From positions 434,001 to 498,000 of the forward strand of contig NZ_JAJVKV010000006.1 of assembly GCF_024198175.1 (NCBI RefSeq): 64,000 bases of DNA, in the 5' to 3' direction. Numbering within the stretch: position 1 is the first letter of the stretch; every line of letters begins with the position of its first letter. Of the stretch, positions 52,914 through 61,386 are shown in pieces. Origin of the DNA: Pyxidicoccus xibeiensis. Lineage in GTDB: Bacteria > Myxococcota > Myxococcia > Myxococcales > Myxococcaceae. A model generated the notes under the pieces. It saw nothing but the letters and a program-made list of their open reading frames with translations. It ran no database searches and was not told the origin of the DNA. A program made the translations under genes and the position numbers.

Positions 52914-54029
52914 ATGACCGCCACCACGGCCTCTAACAGCATCGTCAAGAAGCTTTCCCTCATCGACCGGTTCCTGCCGGTGTGGATTTTCGCCGCCATG
53001 GGCCTGGGAATCGGCCTGGGCCGCGCCTTCCCGGACCTCGGCGCCCGGCTGGACACGGTGAAGCTGGACACCGTGTCGCTGCCCATCGCCATCGGCCTCT
53101 TGTGGATGATGTACCCGGTGCTCGCGAAGGTGCGCTATGGCGAGCTGGGCCGGCTGCGCACGCGCGGCAAGCTCTTCACCACCTCGCTGGTGCTCAACTG
53201 GGTGGTGGGGCCGGTGCTGATGTTCGCCCTGGCCTGGCTCTTCCTGCCGGACCTTCCGCACTACCGCAACGGGCTGGTGCTCATCGGACTGGCGCGCTGC
53301 ATCGCCATGGTCCTCATCTGGAACATGCTGGCGTGCGGCAGCAACGAGGTGGCCGCCGTGCTGGTGGCCCTCAACTCCGTCTTCCAGATTCTCTTCTACT
53401 CGGTGCTCGGCTGGCTCTTCCTCACCGTCATTCCGGGCTGGCTGGGCGCGGATGTCACCGCGTTCGACGTGTCCATGTGGAGCATCGCCAGGAGCGTGCT
53501 CATCTTCCTGGGCGTCCCCCTGGTGGCCGGGGCGCTGACGCGCATCGTCCTCACGCGGCTCAAGGGAGAGGCGTGGTACGAGCAGCGCTTCCTGCCGCGC
53601 CTGGGCCCCACCGCGCTCATCGGCCTGCTCTACACCATCGTCCTGATGTTCGCGATGCAGGGGGAGAAGATCACCCGCCTGCCGCTCGACGTGGTGCGCA
53701 TCTCCCTCCCGCTGGTCGTCTACTTCGTCATCATGTTCACCAGCGCGTTCTTCCTCTCGCGCAAGCTGGGCTTCAGCTACGAGGAGACGGCGTCGCTGTC
53801 CTTCACGGCGGCGGGCAACAACTTCGAGCTGGCCATCGCGGTGGCGGTGGGCGTCTTCGGCATGGCCTCCGGTGAGGCGCTTGCCGGAGTGGTGGGGCCA
53901 CTCATCGAAGTGCCCGCGCTCATCGCCCTCGTCTACCTGTCGCTCTGGCTCAAGCGCCGCCTCTTCCCGGCGGCGGGAGAGGCCGTGCTGCCCACGGACC
54001 GCTTCCAGTCGACGGAGTCCTCGCGATGA
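52914..54029 (+). CDS. acr3: Arsenite efflux permease Acr3
   Basis: A 371-residue ten-TM secondary transporter of the ACR3 (BASS) family that extrudes arsenite. Signature parts are SLPIAIGLLWMMYPVLAKVRY, GLARCIAMVLIWNMLACGSNEVAAVLVALNS with the conserved Cys in TM4, and ASLSFTAAGNNFELAIAVAVGVFG with the TM9 region. It follows arsR. No arsC (arsenate reductase) or arsA is in the window. Confidence 0.95.
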   Translation: MTATTASNSIVKKLSLIDRFLPVWIFAAMGLGIGLGRAFPDLGARLDTVKLDTVSLPIAIGLLWMMYPVLAKVRYGELGRLRTRGKLFTTSLVLNWVVGPVLMFALAWLFLPDLPHYRNGLVLIGLARCIAMVLIWNMLACGSNEVAAVLVALNSVFQILFYSVLGWLFLTVIPGWLGADVTAFDVSMWSIARSVLIFLGVPLVAGALTRIVLTRLKGEAWYEQRFLPRLGPTALIGLLYTIVLMFAMQGEKITRLPLDVVRISLPLVVYFVIMFTSAFFLSRKLGFSYEETASLSFTAAGNNFELAIAVAVGVFGMASGEALAGVVGPLIEVPALIALVYLSLWLKRRLFPAAGEAVLPTDRFQSTESSR

Positions 54030-54171
54030 ATGCGGCTCATCACCAGGGCAGCCAGGCGTCCTCCAGCAGTTCCCAGAAGCCGGGCGCGTCCTTCGGAACC
54101 CGGGTTGATCGCGACCAATGGTCCACTTGAACCCACCGTCCAGCCTTCCAAGCGACTGAAATCTTACAATC

Positions 54172-54201
54172 TTAACGGTGGCGTCACATTTGCTCTAGTC
54201 T
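54172..54201 (+). promoter_or_regulatory. Promoter and control sites of the binding-protein operon
   Basis: TTAACG (54172-54177), 18-bp spacer, TAGTCT (54196-54201). Two 8-bp direct repeats, ATCTTACA (54161-54168) and ATCTTAAC (54169-54176), overlap the -35 box as an activator site would. The predicted start site falls in an inverted repeat, GTCAC GAAA GTGAC (54208-54221). Confidence 0.45.
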
Positions 54202-54207
54202 GGTTTC

Positions 54208-54221
54208 GTCACGAAAGTGAC
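54208..54221. promoter_or_regulatory. Inverted repeat at the predicted transcription start
   Basis: GTCAC (54208-54212) and GTGAC (54217-54221) are exact inverted repeats with a GAAA spacer, located where a repressor would block initiation of the PhnD-like gene operon. Confidence 0.4.
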
Positions 54222-54223
54222 AC

Positions 54224-54247
54224 GACAGGGGCCTCGACAGGGGCCTC
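54224..54247 (+). repeat. 12-bp tandem duplication in the operon leader
   Basis: GACAGGGGCCTC occurs twice without a gap (54224-54235 and 54236-54247), followed by TGTCCCC, which pairs with GACAGGGG. A small hairpin in the roughly 115-nt leader of the PhnD-like gene is possible. Confidence 0.6.
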
Positions 54248-54324
54248 TGTCCCCCTCAGCCACACCTCCACCCACTTCGGGCTGGTGCGGGTTGACCCAC
54301 ACCCCAGAGTACCGAGCTCCCCCC

Positions 54325-55293
54325 ATGACGCCCGTGTCTGCCCCCTCCCGCTTCTCGAAGCGCCGCTACCCCCTTGCCCGCGTGGCCGCGATGCTCCTGG
54401 CCTTCGGGCCCTCCGTGGCGAGCCTGACGGCCCACGCGCAGCCCCCGGCCGCCAGCAGTGCTCCCGCCGCGAAAGCCAAGACGGTGCGGATGGCGATGAC
54501 CGCCGCGTTCGTGTCGGAGAGTGGCATGCCCGTCTACGGGCGCATCGCCACGTATCTCAGCAAGAAGCTCGGCACGGAGTTCAGCTTCGTCACCGGCCAG
54601 TCCTATGGCGCCGTGGACAAGATGCTCGACGCGGGCACCGTCGAGGTCGCCTTCGTCTGCGGCCTGCCCTACGTCCTCAAGCACGACGCCAACAAGGCCG
54701 CCGTGCACCTCGTCGCCGCGCCGGTGATGAAGCACGCGCGCTACGGCAACAAGCCCAAGTACTTCTCCGACCTCATCGTCCGCAAGGACAGCAAGTTCAA
54801 GAAGCTGGAGGACCTGCGCGGCGCGACCTTCGTCTACAACGAGGAGGCCTCCAACTCGGGCTACAACATGCCCCGCTACAAGCTGCTGAAGCTCGGGCAG
54901 ACGCAGGGCTTCTTCGGCAAGCTCGTGCGCTCCGGCTCCCATGAGGAGTCCATCCGCATGGTGGCCACCGGCAAGGCGGATGCGAGCTTCGTGGACAGCC
55001 TGGTCCTCGACTTCGACCGGGAGACCGGCAACGGGTGGGCCAGCGAGGTGTCGGTCATCGACTCGCTCGGGCCCGCGGGCATTCCCCCGGTGGTCGTGTC
55101 GGGCAAGGCGCCCGCGGAGCTGCGCCAGCGCATCAAGGATGCCCTCGTCACGATGCACAAGGACCCGGACGGGCGCCGCATCCTCGATGACGCGCTGGTC
55201 GACCGCTTCGTCGAGGTGGACGACAGCAACTACAACGACGTCCGTCAGCAGCATCAGGCGGCCGTGAAGGCGGGCTTCACCACCATCAAGTGA
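54325..55293 (+). CDS. PhnD/AioX-type periplasmic binding protein
   Basis: A 322-residue exported protein with signal peptide (YPLARVAAMLLAFGPSVASLTAHAQ) and a phosphate/phosphite/phosphonate-type binding fold: YLSKKLGTEFSF, YGAVDKMLDAGTVEVAFVCGLPYV, LEDLRGATFVYNEEASNSGYNMPRY, SGSHEESIRMVATGKADASFVDSLVLD. This family includes the arsenite-binding sensor AioX. No ABC permease or ATPase gene is near. It follows acr3 by 295 bp with its own promoter, and a porin, a second binding protein and a chemoreceptor gene follow. The ligand is therefore most likely an oxyanion (phosphorus or arsenic). Confidence 0.85.
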   Translation: MTPVSAPSRFSKRRYPLARVAAMLLAFGPSVASLTAHAQPPAASSAPAAKAKTVRMAMTAAFVSESGMPVYGRIATYLSKKLGTEFSFVTGQSYGAVDKMLDAGTVEVAFVCGLPYVLKHDANKAAVHLVAAPVMKHARYGNKPKYFSDLIVRKDSKFKKLEDLRGATFVYNEEASNSGYNMPRYKLLKLGQTQGFFGKLVRSGSHEESIRMVATGKADASFVDSLVLDFDRETGNGWASEVSVIDSLGPAGIPPVVVSGKAPAELRQRIKDALVTMHKDPDGRRILDDALVDRFVEVDDSNYNDVRQQHQAAVKAGFTTIK

Positions 55294-55325
55294 TGGACCT
55301 CGCGCGCCCCCCCCACGCCCCGTCC

Positions 55326-56618
55326 ATGACCATGACGTCCCCCTCCCTCCCCCGGGCCCTCCGTGGCGCGGCCCTGCTCGGGCTCGCCCTGACCTCCCCT
55401 TCGGCATGGGCCGAGGAGCCGCCCCCCACCGGTTCCTCCGCCCCCGCCAGCGTGCCGTCCGCTCCCCCTTCCGAGAGCGCACCCGAGCCCGAAGCCGCAC
55501 CCCTCGTCCCGGAAGCCTCCCGCCTGAAGCTGACGTTCGGCGGGTTCCTCACCGGAACGATGAGCTACGACACGAACCGCGGCGCGAGCCGGCCCTACCT
55601 CCACCAGGTGGGCTCCGGAGGCACGGAGGACGTCCTCTTCTTCGACGCGGCGGGCACCCGGCTCAACGTCGGCCTGGAGTCCCACGGCGACGCGGTCGTC
55701 GGCCGCGGACTGCTCGAGCTGGACTTCCTGGGCGGCGAGGGCCCCTTCTCCCCTCGCATCCGGCATGCCTACGCGGAGCTGGAGACGGCGCTGGGCAGCA
55801 TCCGGCTGGGACAGTCGTGGACCCTCATCGGGCAGCACTTCCCCACCAGCTTCAACCTCGACGGCCTCTTCCTCCAGGGCAACCCGCACAACCGCCTTCC
55901 GCAGGTGACCCTGTCTCGCAAGGTGGGGCCGCTGGAGGCCTCGGCCGGGGTGTTCCTCAACAATGCCAGGAACGGCTCGGCCACCATCGTCGTCGACCCG
56001 GCCCTCGCCGGCTCGGCCTCGCCGGGTGACAATGCCTCCCCCATCTACCAGGCCCGCCTGGGCGTCACCGTGAGGCAGACCGGGTTCGTCGCGGTGGCCG
56101 CGGCGCTGGGGAAGACGCGGGTCTACTTCTCGCCCACGCCGGGCGCTGACGCGGGGGCGGCCTTCGACTCACCGGTCGGCATGGCGCTGGCCACGCTCGA
56201 CTTCTCCATTCCCCTGGCCCCCCTGACGCTGTCCGGCAAGCTCTGGTACGCGGCCTCCGGCGGCTACAGCGCCGGTATCGGTCAGCTCGCCGTCATCGAT
56301 GCCTCGGGCGAGCTGCGGCAGCTCCGCTCGCGCGGGGGCTGGCTGGACGTCGCGATGTCGCTGGGACACCAGGCCAAGGTGTCTGCCTATGCGGCGGTGG
56401 ATGACCCCGAGGACCGCGTGGAGGGGGTTGCCATTCCGATAGCGCGCAACCTGACCCTGGGCGCCACCACCTCCTACGAGGTGATGCCGAAGTTCATCCT
56501 GGGGCTGGAGGGCCAGTACGCGCAGACCCGGTATGCCCCCCCCGCCGGAACCCCCGCTCCGGTGCGTGCCGAGGCAAACGCCCTGCGGCTGTCGCTCGTC
56601 GCCCAGTACCACCTGTAG
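55326..56618 (+). CDS. Outer-membrane porin (DcaP/phosphate-porin-like)
   Basis: A 430-residue exported protein. Signal peptide MTMTSPSLPRALRGAALLGLALTSPSAWA is followed by a Pro/Ser/Ala linker of about 35 residues, then beta strands: LKLTFGGFLTGTMSYDTNRG, FFDAAGTRLNVGLES, LLELDFLGGEGPFSPRIRHAYAEL, GSIRLGQSWTLIGQ and the terminal ALRLSLVAQYHL. This is the strand pattern of trimeric DcaP-like or phosphate-selective porins. An alternative GTG start at 55290 would overlap the stop of the preceding gene. It is the likely outer-membrane entry for the ligand of the two binding proteins. Confidence 0.85.
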   Translation: MTMTSPSLPRALRGAALLGLALTSPSAWAEEPPPTGSSAPASVPSAPPSESAPEPEAAPLVPEASRLKLTFGGFLTGTMSYDTNRGASRPYLHQVGSGGTEDVLFFDAAGTRLNVGLESHGDAVVGRGLLELDFLGGEGPFSPRIRHAYAELETALGSIRLGQSWTLIGQHFPTSFNLDGLFLQGNPHNRLPQVTLSRKVGPLEASAGVFLNNARNGSATIVVDPALAGSASPGDNASPIYQARLGVTVRQTGFVAVAAALGKTRVYFSPTPGADAGAAFDSPVGMALATLDFSIPLAPLTLSGKLWYAASGGYSAGIGQLAVIDASGELRQLRSRGGWLDVAMSLGHQAKVSAYAAVDDPEDRVEGVAIPIARNLTLGATTSYEVMPKFILGLEGQYAQTRYAPPAGTPAPVRAEANALRLSLVAQYHL

Positions 56619-56652
56619 GCCCGTGGCTTCATCACATGAATCGGAGCTGGGC

Positions 56653-57924
56653 ATGAGTCCACGACGCGACGTGAAGCGCCTACGCGGGTTGGCCCCCTGG
56701 CTGTTGCTGGGAGCCCTGACGTGCGCCGGGGCGGTCCTGGCCGAGCCAGGAGTGAGTCCGACGGAGGTGGTGCTCGGACAGCCCGCTGCCTTCAGCGGCC
56801 CGTCCGCGGGCCTCGGCGTGGAGATGTGGCGCGGGGCCTCGGCGGCCTTCGCGGAGGCGAACGCCGCGGGCGGCGTCCACGGCCGCAAGGTCCGCATCGT
56901 CGCCGCCGACGACGCGCTCAATCCCGAGCAGGCGGCCCCGGCTGCCCTGCGGCTGCTGAAGGAGCAGCAGGTCTTCGCCCTCTTCGGCGGCGTAGGCGAC
57001 GCCACGCTGATGAAGGTCCTGCCCGTGCTGCTGCGTGCCTTCCAACGGGAGCAGGCCTTCTACTTCGCGCCGTCATCCGGCGCGCAGCCCCAGCGCGAGC
57101 CGCCGTGGGAGCCGGCCGTGTTCAACGTCCGGGCCTCCTACCGCCAGGAGATTCGCGCCATCGTGGATGCCTTCATCGCCCTGGGGCGCCGCCGCATCGG
57201 CCTGTTCGTCCAGAACGACGCATTCGGCGCCATTGGCCGGGATGCCATCCTTCGAGCGCTCCAGGACTACGGCCTCAAGCCCGCGGCGGATGCCACCTAC
57301 CGGAAGGGGCAGGACTTCACCGTCAGCACCCAGCCGCAGCTCGAGGTCCTGCGCGCGGGGAAGACGGACGCCATCATCGCCATCGGCACCGCCCAGGCCT
57401 GTGCCGCGCTGATTCGCGACGCGCGACTGGCCGGCTGGGACCTTCCCATCCACAGCCCCTCGGTGGTGGGCGCCGACGCCCTCGTCTCCCTGCTGCGCGC
57501 CGAGGAGCAGCGGGTGAGCAAGCCGCTGCTGGGCAACCTCATCTTCACCCAGGTCGTCCCGTCCTATGACGACACGGACCTCGACCTCGTCCAGCAGTAC
57601 CGGGCCGCCATGGAGCGCCACCGGCCCACGGCGCCCCCGGGCCTGGGCGGTGGCTACACCCCTGCATCGCTCTACAGCTTCGGCTCCCTGGAGGGCTACA
57701 TCAGCGCCCGGGCGATGCTGGCCGTCCTGGAGAAGACGGGCCCGGAGCTGACCCGCCAGCGGTTCCACGCCGCCGCCGAGTCGATGGGCAAGTTCGACCT
57801 GGGGCTGCGCGCCGTCGGGGAGCTGTCGCCCACCCGGCACCAGGTGCTGAGCAAGGTCTGGTTCACCTATGTCACGGCCGAGGGCTGGCGGACGACGTCC
57901 GCACCCGGGACGGTGCTGCGATGA
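56653..57924 (+). CDS. Leu/Ile/Val-type periplasmic binding protein
   Basis: A 423-residue type I periplasmic binding protein with signal peptide (LRGLAPWLLLGALTCAGAVLAE). Typical features are VLGQPAAFSGPSAGLGVEMWRGASAAFAEANAAGG, VRIVAADDALNPEQAAPAALRLL, FGGVGDATLMKVLPVL and GRRRIGLFVQNDAFG, as in branched-chain amino acid or amide/urea-binding proteins. Genes for the membrane and ATPase parts of an ABC importer are absent. Its stop overlaps the chemoreceptor ATG by 4 bp (ATGA), a sign the two proteins act together. Confidence 0.88.
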   Translation: MSPRRDVKRLRGLAPWLLLGALTCAGAVLAEPGVSPTEVVLGQPAAFSGPSAGLGVEMWRGASAAFAEANAAGGVHGRKVRIVAADDALNPEQAAPAALRLLKEQQVFALFGGVGDATLMKVLPVLLRAFQREQAFYFAPSSGAQPQREPPWEPAVFNVRASYRQEIRAIVDAFIALGRRRIGLFVQNDAFGAIGRDAILRALQDYGLKPAADATYRKGQDFTVSTQPQLEVLRAGKTDAIIAIGTAQACAALIRDARLAGWDLPIHSPSVVGADALVSLLRAEEQRVSKPLLGNLIFTQVVPSYDDTDLDLVQQYRAAMERHRPTAPPGLGGGYTPASLYSFGSLEGYISARAMLAVLEKTGPELTRQRFHAAAESMGKFDLGLRAVGELSPTRHQVLSKVWFTYVTAEGWRTTSAPGTVLR

Positions 57925-59543
57925 GCGCCCCGGGAAGGCGTCTCACGGGCCGGTGGGACCCGCTGTCGCTGCGGTTCGGCCTCGCCGCCAAGCTCATGCT
58001 CATCAGCGCCGGCGTGACGCTGCTGGTCTGCGCCACGCTCATGCTCCAGGCGTCCACCCGCATGACCGCGACGATGCGCGGCGCGTTCACCGCCAACGGA
58101 GAGGCGCTCGCGCTGTCGCTGGCGTCGGCCGCCGAGCAGAGCGCGGGCGGCAACATCGCCCTGCTCCAGAGCGCCATCGACTCCGGACAGACGCTTGCCC
58201 ATGTGCGCTACATCTACATCCAGGAGTCCGACGGGACCATCGTCGCGCACACCTTCGTCCCCACCTTTCCCACCGGCATCGAGCAACACAACCCGTTGGA
58301 GATGGGCGAGCTGTCGGCTGGCGCGCGCGTGAAGGTGAACCCCGGCCTGGAGTTCACGGCCTACGGCGACCCCATCCGCGCCATCGACGTGGCGGCGCCC
58401 ATCTCCGGCGGCGCGCTGGGCACCGTGCACGTCGGCATGGACCTCGACGCCATCTCGACGGAGGTCACCTCGCTGCGGCGGGCCCTCATGCTGTGGGCGG
58501 GCCTCGTCCTGCTCGTGGGCGTGCTGCTGAGCTACGTGGCCTACAACCTCATGCTGCTGCGGCCCTTGCGGCACCTGGCCCACGTCACCGGCCGCATCGT
58601 CGAGTCCAATGACCTGGCGCAGGTCGTGACGGTGAACTCCCGGGACGAGCTGGGGCAGCTGGCGCGCTCGTTCGCGATGATGGTGGAGAAGCTGCGGCAG
58701 TTCCAGTCGAGCCTCCGCGGGTCGGTGGGGGTGCTGACGGAGTCGGCGAGCCGGCTCGATGCGGACACCTCCGAGCAGAGCGCGATGATCCACCGTCAGG
58801 CCGCGGCGCTGCAGCAGACGCGGGTCACCATCGACGAAATCAACCAGACCTCGATGATGGCCTCCGGGCGCGCGAACTCCATTCTCGAGGTGGCGGTGCG
58901 CGCGGACGAGGTGGTCCGCACTGGCGAGGACGCCCTGCAGAAGACCATGGGGGGCCTCAACGACATCCAGGGGGTCGTCCAGCAGATGGCGGAGATGGTG
59001 ACGCAGCTCGGAAAGCGGACCGCGCAGATTCACGGCATCGCGGAGACGGTGCGGGAGCTGGGGGCCCAGTCCAACATGCTGGCCATCAACGCCGCCATCG
59101 AGGCGGCCCGGGCGGGAGAGTCGGGCCGGAGCTTCGGCGTCGTCGCCCGGGAGATTCGGGCGCTGGCGGACCAGTCCATGCGCGAGACGCACCGGGTCAC
59201 CGCCATCCTCGCGGAGGTGTCGGACACCGTGGCGCAGGCCGTGAAGAGCTCGGAGAACGGCTCGGTCCGGCTGCAGGTGGGGCTGTCCCAGGTGGCGGTG
59301 TCCGGCGACAAGCTCCGGGAGCTCTCCAGCATCCTCACGGAGAGCACGTCGGGCGTGAGGCAGATTGCCGCGGCGGTGAGCCAGCAGAGCACGGGGGTGA
59401 ATGAAATCTTCACCGCGCTCAAGAGCCTGGACGCGATGATGGTGGAGACCACGCCCCGTGTCGCCTCCACCCAGAAGGCCGCCAGCGCCTTGAAGGACCT
59501 CTCCGTGAAGGTGTCGGAGCTGGTCAGCCACTACAACGCCTGA
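57921..59543 (+). CDS. Methyl-accepting chemotaxis protein
   Basis: A 540-residue chemoreceptor: TM1 about 21-43, periplasmic sensor 45-188 (probably a single Cache fold, with FRYIYIQESDGTIVAHT-like strands), TM2 about 189-211, HAMP 212-264, then the coiled-coil signalling domain. The tip reads GAQSNMLAINAAIEAARAGESGRSF, the conserved CheA/CheW contact region, so it should feed a Che or Frz-type pathway. No pentapeptide CheR tether is at the end. It is translationally coupled to the binding-protein gene, so that protein could deliver the signal to it. Confidence 0.93.
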   Translation: MSAPGRRLTGRWDPLSLRFGLAAKLMLISAGVTLLVCATLMLQASTRMTATMRGAFTANGEALALSLASAAEQSAGGNIALLQSAIDSGQTLAHVRYIYIQESDGTIVAHTFVPTFPTGIEQHNPLEMGELSAGARVKVNPGLEFTAYGDPIRAIDVAAPISGGALGTVHVGMDLDAISTEVTSLRRALMLWAGLVLLVGVLLSYVAYNLMLLRPLRHLAHVTGRIVESNDLAQVVTVNSRDELGQLARSFAMMVEKLRQFQSSLRGSVGVLTESASRLDADTSEQSAMIHRQAAALQQTRVTIDEINQTSMMASGRANSILEVAVRADEVVRTGEDALQKTMGGLNDIQGVVQQMAEMVTQLGKRTAQIHGIAETVRELGAQSNMLAINAAIEAARAGESGRSFGVVAREIRALADQSMRETHRVTAILAEVSDTVAQAVKSSENGSVRLQVGLSQVAVSGDKLRELSSILTESTSGVRQIAAAVSQQSTGVNEIFTALKSLDAMMVETTPRVASTQKAASALKDLSVKVSELVSHYNA

Positions 59544-59556
59544 GGACCGGGCGGAG

Positions 59557-59590
59557 GGCACTGGCGCGGCCGGCCCGCGCGCTGAGTGCC
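59557..59590. terminator. Hairpin after the chemoreceptor gene
   Basis: GGCACT (59557-59562) pairs with AGTGCC (59585-59590), and GCGCGG (59564-59569) pairs with CCGCGC (59575-59580). The long GC hairpin lies 14 bp past the chemoreceptor stop, in front of the convergent cytochrome gene. Confidence 0.5.
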
Positions 59591-59635
59591 GGAGGTGGGG
59601 AGTACAGCGGGGGAGGTCGCACGGTGGTCGCAAGC

Positions 59636-59675
59636 CGGGCTGGTAGCTTTCGCCGGCCATGCGAACCCCTCACGC
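59636..59675 (+). pseudogene. Relic of a sitA-like gene start
   Basis: GGGCTGGTAG, one mismatch, TTTCGC and then CCATGCGAA.CC.TCACGC repeat the promoter and first codons of the sitA6-like gene at 50759-50796. The copy would encode MRTPHAYS (sitA6-like: MRSLHALL). Homology stops at the stop codon of the cytochrome gene on the other strand. It looks like the cut-off front end of a second sit toxin gene. Confidence 0.5.
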
Positions 59676-61352
59676 CTACTCCCATGCCAGGTGCAGCCGG
59701 CCATCCTCGAAGATGAGCCCCGCGTCTTCGAGTCCCGTGGACCCGTTCTCCACCTGCGGCAGCACGTTCTCCGGTGGCGCGAGCAGCGTGTCCCTTCCCT
59801 TCGCGAAGCCCTGCTCGCGCACCAGCGCCAGATAGGCTCGGCTCAACTCCAGCGCCCGCTCGCGTGACGGCGTCACGAGCCACGCCAGGTCCTTGTCTCC
59901 ACCCTTCGCCGCCCGGCGCACGGTCGCCTCGTCGACCGCCCCGCCCTTGAAGAAACGCGACAGCAGCTCCTGGTTCGCGCGGAACTCGTCGCCGCCCTTC
60001 ACGCGCTCGAAGTACGTCAGCACCTCGGGCTTCGCGTGGCCGGCCTGCGGCACGTCGGGAATGCCTCGCAGGTCCTGCGGCCGCCACCCTTCCCGGCCCG
60101 GCACCTTGCGCGGGAAGGCGAAGGTCTGGTCCACCGTCACGCCCAGGTTCGTGTGGCAGCCCATGCAGAACGCATGCTCCTCCATCGTCTGCACGCGCAG
60201 CCGCCCGCGCGCGTCCTCGATGAAGCCCTGCAGGCGCCAGCCGAAGTCGTTGATGAGCCCCAGCTCGGGGTTGCCGGGGAAGACGGGCAGGCGCCCCTGC
60301 AGCTTCTTCTCCCGCTCCTCCGCGTAGAAGCCCGTCACGCGGTCGTCCTCGTGCTCCTCGTCCTTGCGCGAGTAGCGGACCTCCTTCATCCGCGTGGACA
60401 GCAGCGCGGGCGCGTCCGGGTCCACGTACCGCACGGTGTGCAGGAACTCCGTACCGAGCGGATAGAAGTACCGGCGCACGGCCACCTGCGCCGCGCCGCC
60501 CACGTAGTGTGCGGGCAGCCCACGCACCTGCTCCACCGCCGCCTCGAGCGCCCCGTCACCGTCCAGGTCCACCCCGCCCGCGCGCTCGTCCACGGGCTCT
60601 ACCCGGCGCCGCGCACCGCTCACGTCCGTGAGCCCCGGGTCCACCGTCATCGCCGCCTCGAGGATGGAGAGGTTGAGCCGGTACACCTCACGTGACGGCC
60701 GCCCCTCCGAGTCCCGCCGGAAGGCCTCCGGCAGGCGGATGAAGACGTCGTCGGTGCTGCCATTGGTGGGCCAGAAGGTGCCCAGGAAGGGCTTGTAGCG
60801 CACCGCCCGCCACCCGCTGCCGTCGCGGGCGAAGCCGTCTTCGTCGAAGCCCCGGGCCAGGTCCAGGTCCGGCACCCAGCCCTTGTACCCGCCCGTCCGC
60901 CCCGTCAGCGCGGCCCGCAGCGGCGTGTAGTTGTCCTGCCGGATGTACTCCAGGACCTCCGCGTCGGAGATGTCCGCCATGGCGGCCGAGCGGTCCGTGA
61001 AGAGGTTCGTCCACTGGTTCGTCAGGCCCACGTCGCTGAAGGCGTACTCGGCCTGCAGCCCCTCGTCGCCCATGACGTTGGCGCCCACGCCGCCCGTGTG
61101 GCACGTCCAGCACGGGTTCGAGACGCCCTCCGTCTTCGTGTAGCACATGGACGGAATGGGAGCCTCGCGGTTGGCCACGCGGCCACCGCTCGCCAGTGCC
61201 TGCGCGAGCGGGTCGAAGAGAGGCTCCGCTTCGGGAGGCTCCGGTGGCGGACGGCCAATGGCCCCCCACACGCCGACGGCGGAGAACACGACTCCCAGCG
61301 CGAGGAGCCCGATGAGGGCCCCTCGCACTCCTCCCTTCGACACCGCGGACAT
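59676..61352 (-). CDS. Diheme c-type cytochrome-like protein beside phoX
   Basis: A 558-residue exported protein with a hydrophobic N-terminus (GALIGLLALGVVFSAVGVWG) acting as anchor or signal. Two heme c attachment sites are present: CWTCH (81-85) and CMGCH (near 398-402). About 310 residues separate them, with no known domain; the chain includes FWPTNGSTDDVFIRLP and VDLDGDGALEAAVEQ. The start MSAVSKGG follows GGAGGTGG. It is 34 bp after the phoX-like gene and probably cotranscribed. An electron-transfer role is inferred from the heme sites. Confidence 0.82.
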   Translation of the reverse strand: MSAVSKGGVRGALIGLLALGVVFSAVGVWGAIGRPPPEPPEAEPLFDPLAQALASGGRVANREAPIPSMCYTKTEGVSNPCWTCHTGGVGANVMGDEGLQAEYAFSDVGLTNQWTNLFTDRSAAMADISDAEVLEYIRQDNYTPLRAALTGRTGGYKGWVPDLDLARGFDEDGFARDGSGWRAVRYKPFLGTFWPTNGSTDDVFIRLPEAFRRDSEGRPSREVYRLNLSILEAAMTVDPGLTDVSGARRRVEPVDERAGGVDLDGDGALEAAVEQVRGLPAHYVGGAAQVAVRRYFYPLGTEFLHTVRYVDPDAPALLSTRMKEVRYSRKDEEHEDDRVTGFYAEEREKKLQGRLPVFPGNPELGLINDFGWRLQGFIEDARGRLRVQTMEEHAFCMGCHTNLGVTVDQTFAFPRKVPGREGWRPQDLRGIPDVPQAGHAKPEVLTYFERVKGGDEFRANQELLSRFFKGGAVDEATVRRAAKGGDKDLAWLVTPSRERALELSRAYLALVREQGFAKGRDTLLAPPENVLPQVENGSTGLEDAGLIFEDGRLHLAWE

Positions 61353-61386
61353 CCGATTCCACCTCCGGGACTGAGTGGGCCTGCGA

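Noticed and set aside
54161-54176. Direct repeats as a Pho box
   Set aside because: The 8-bp period does not match the 11-bp period of known Pho boxes; kept only as an unnamed regulatory site.
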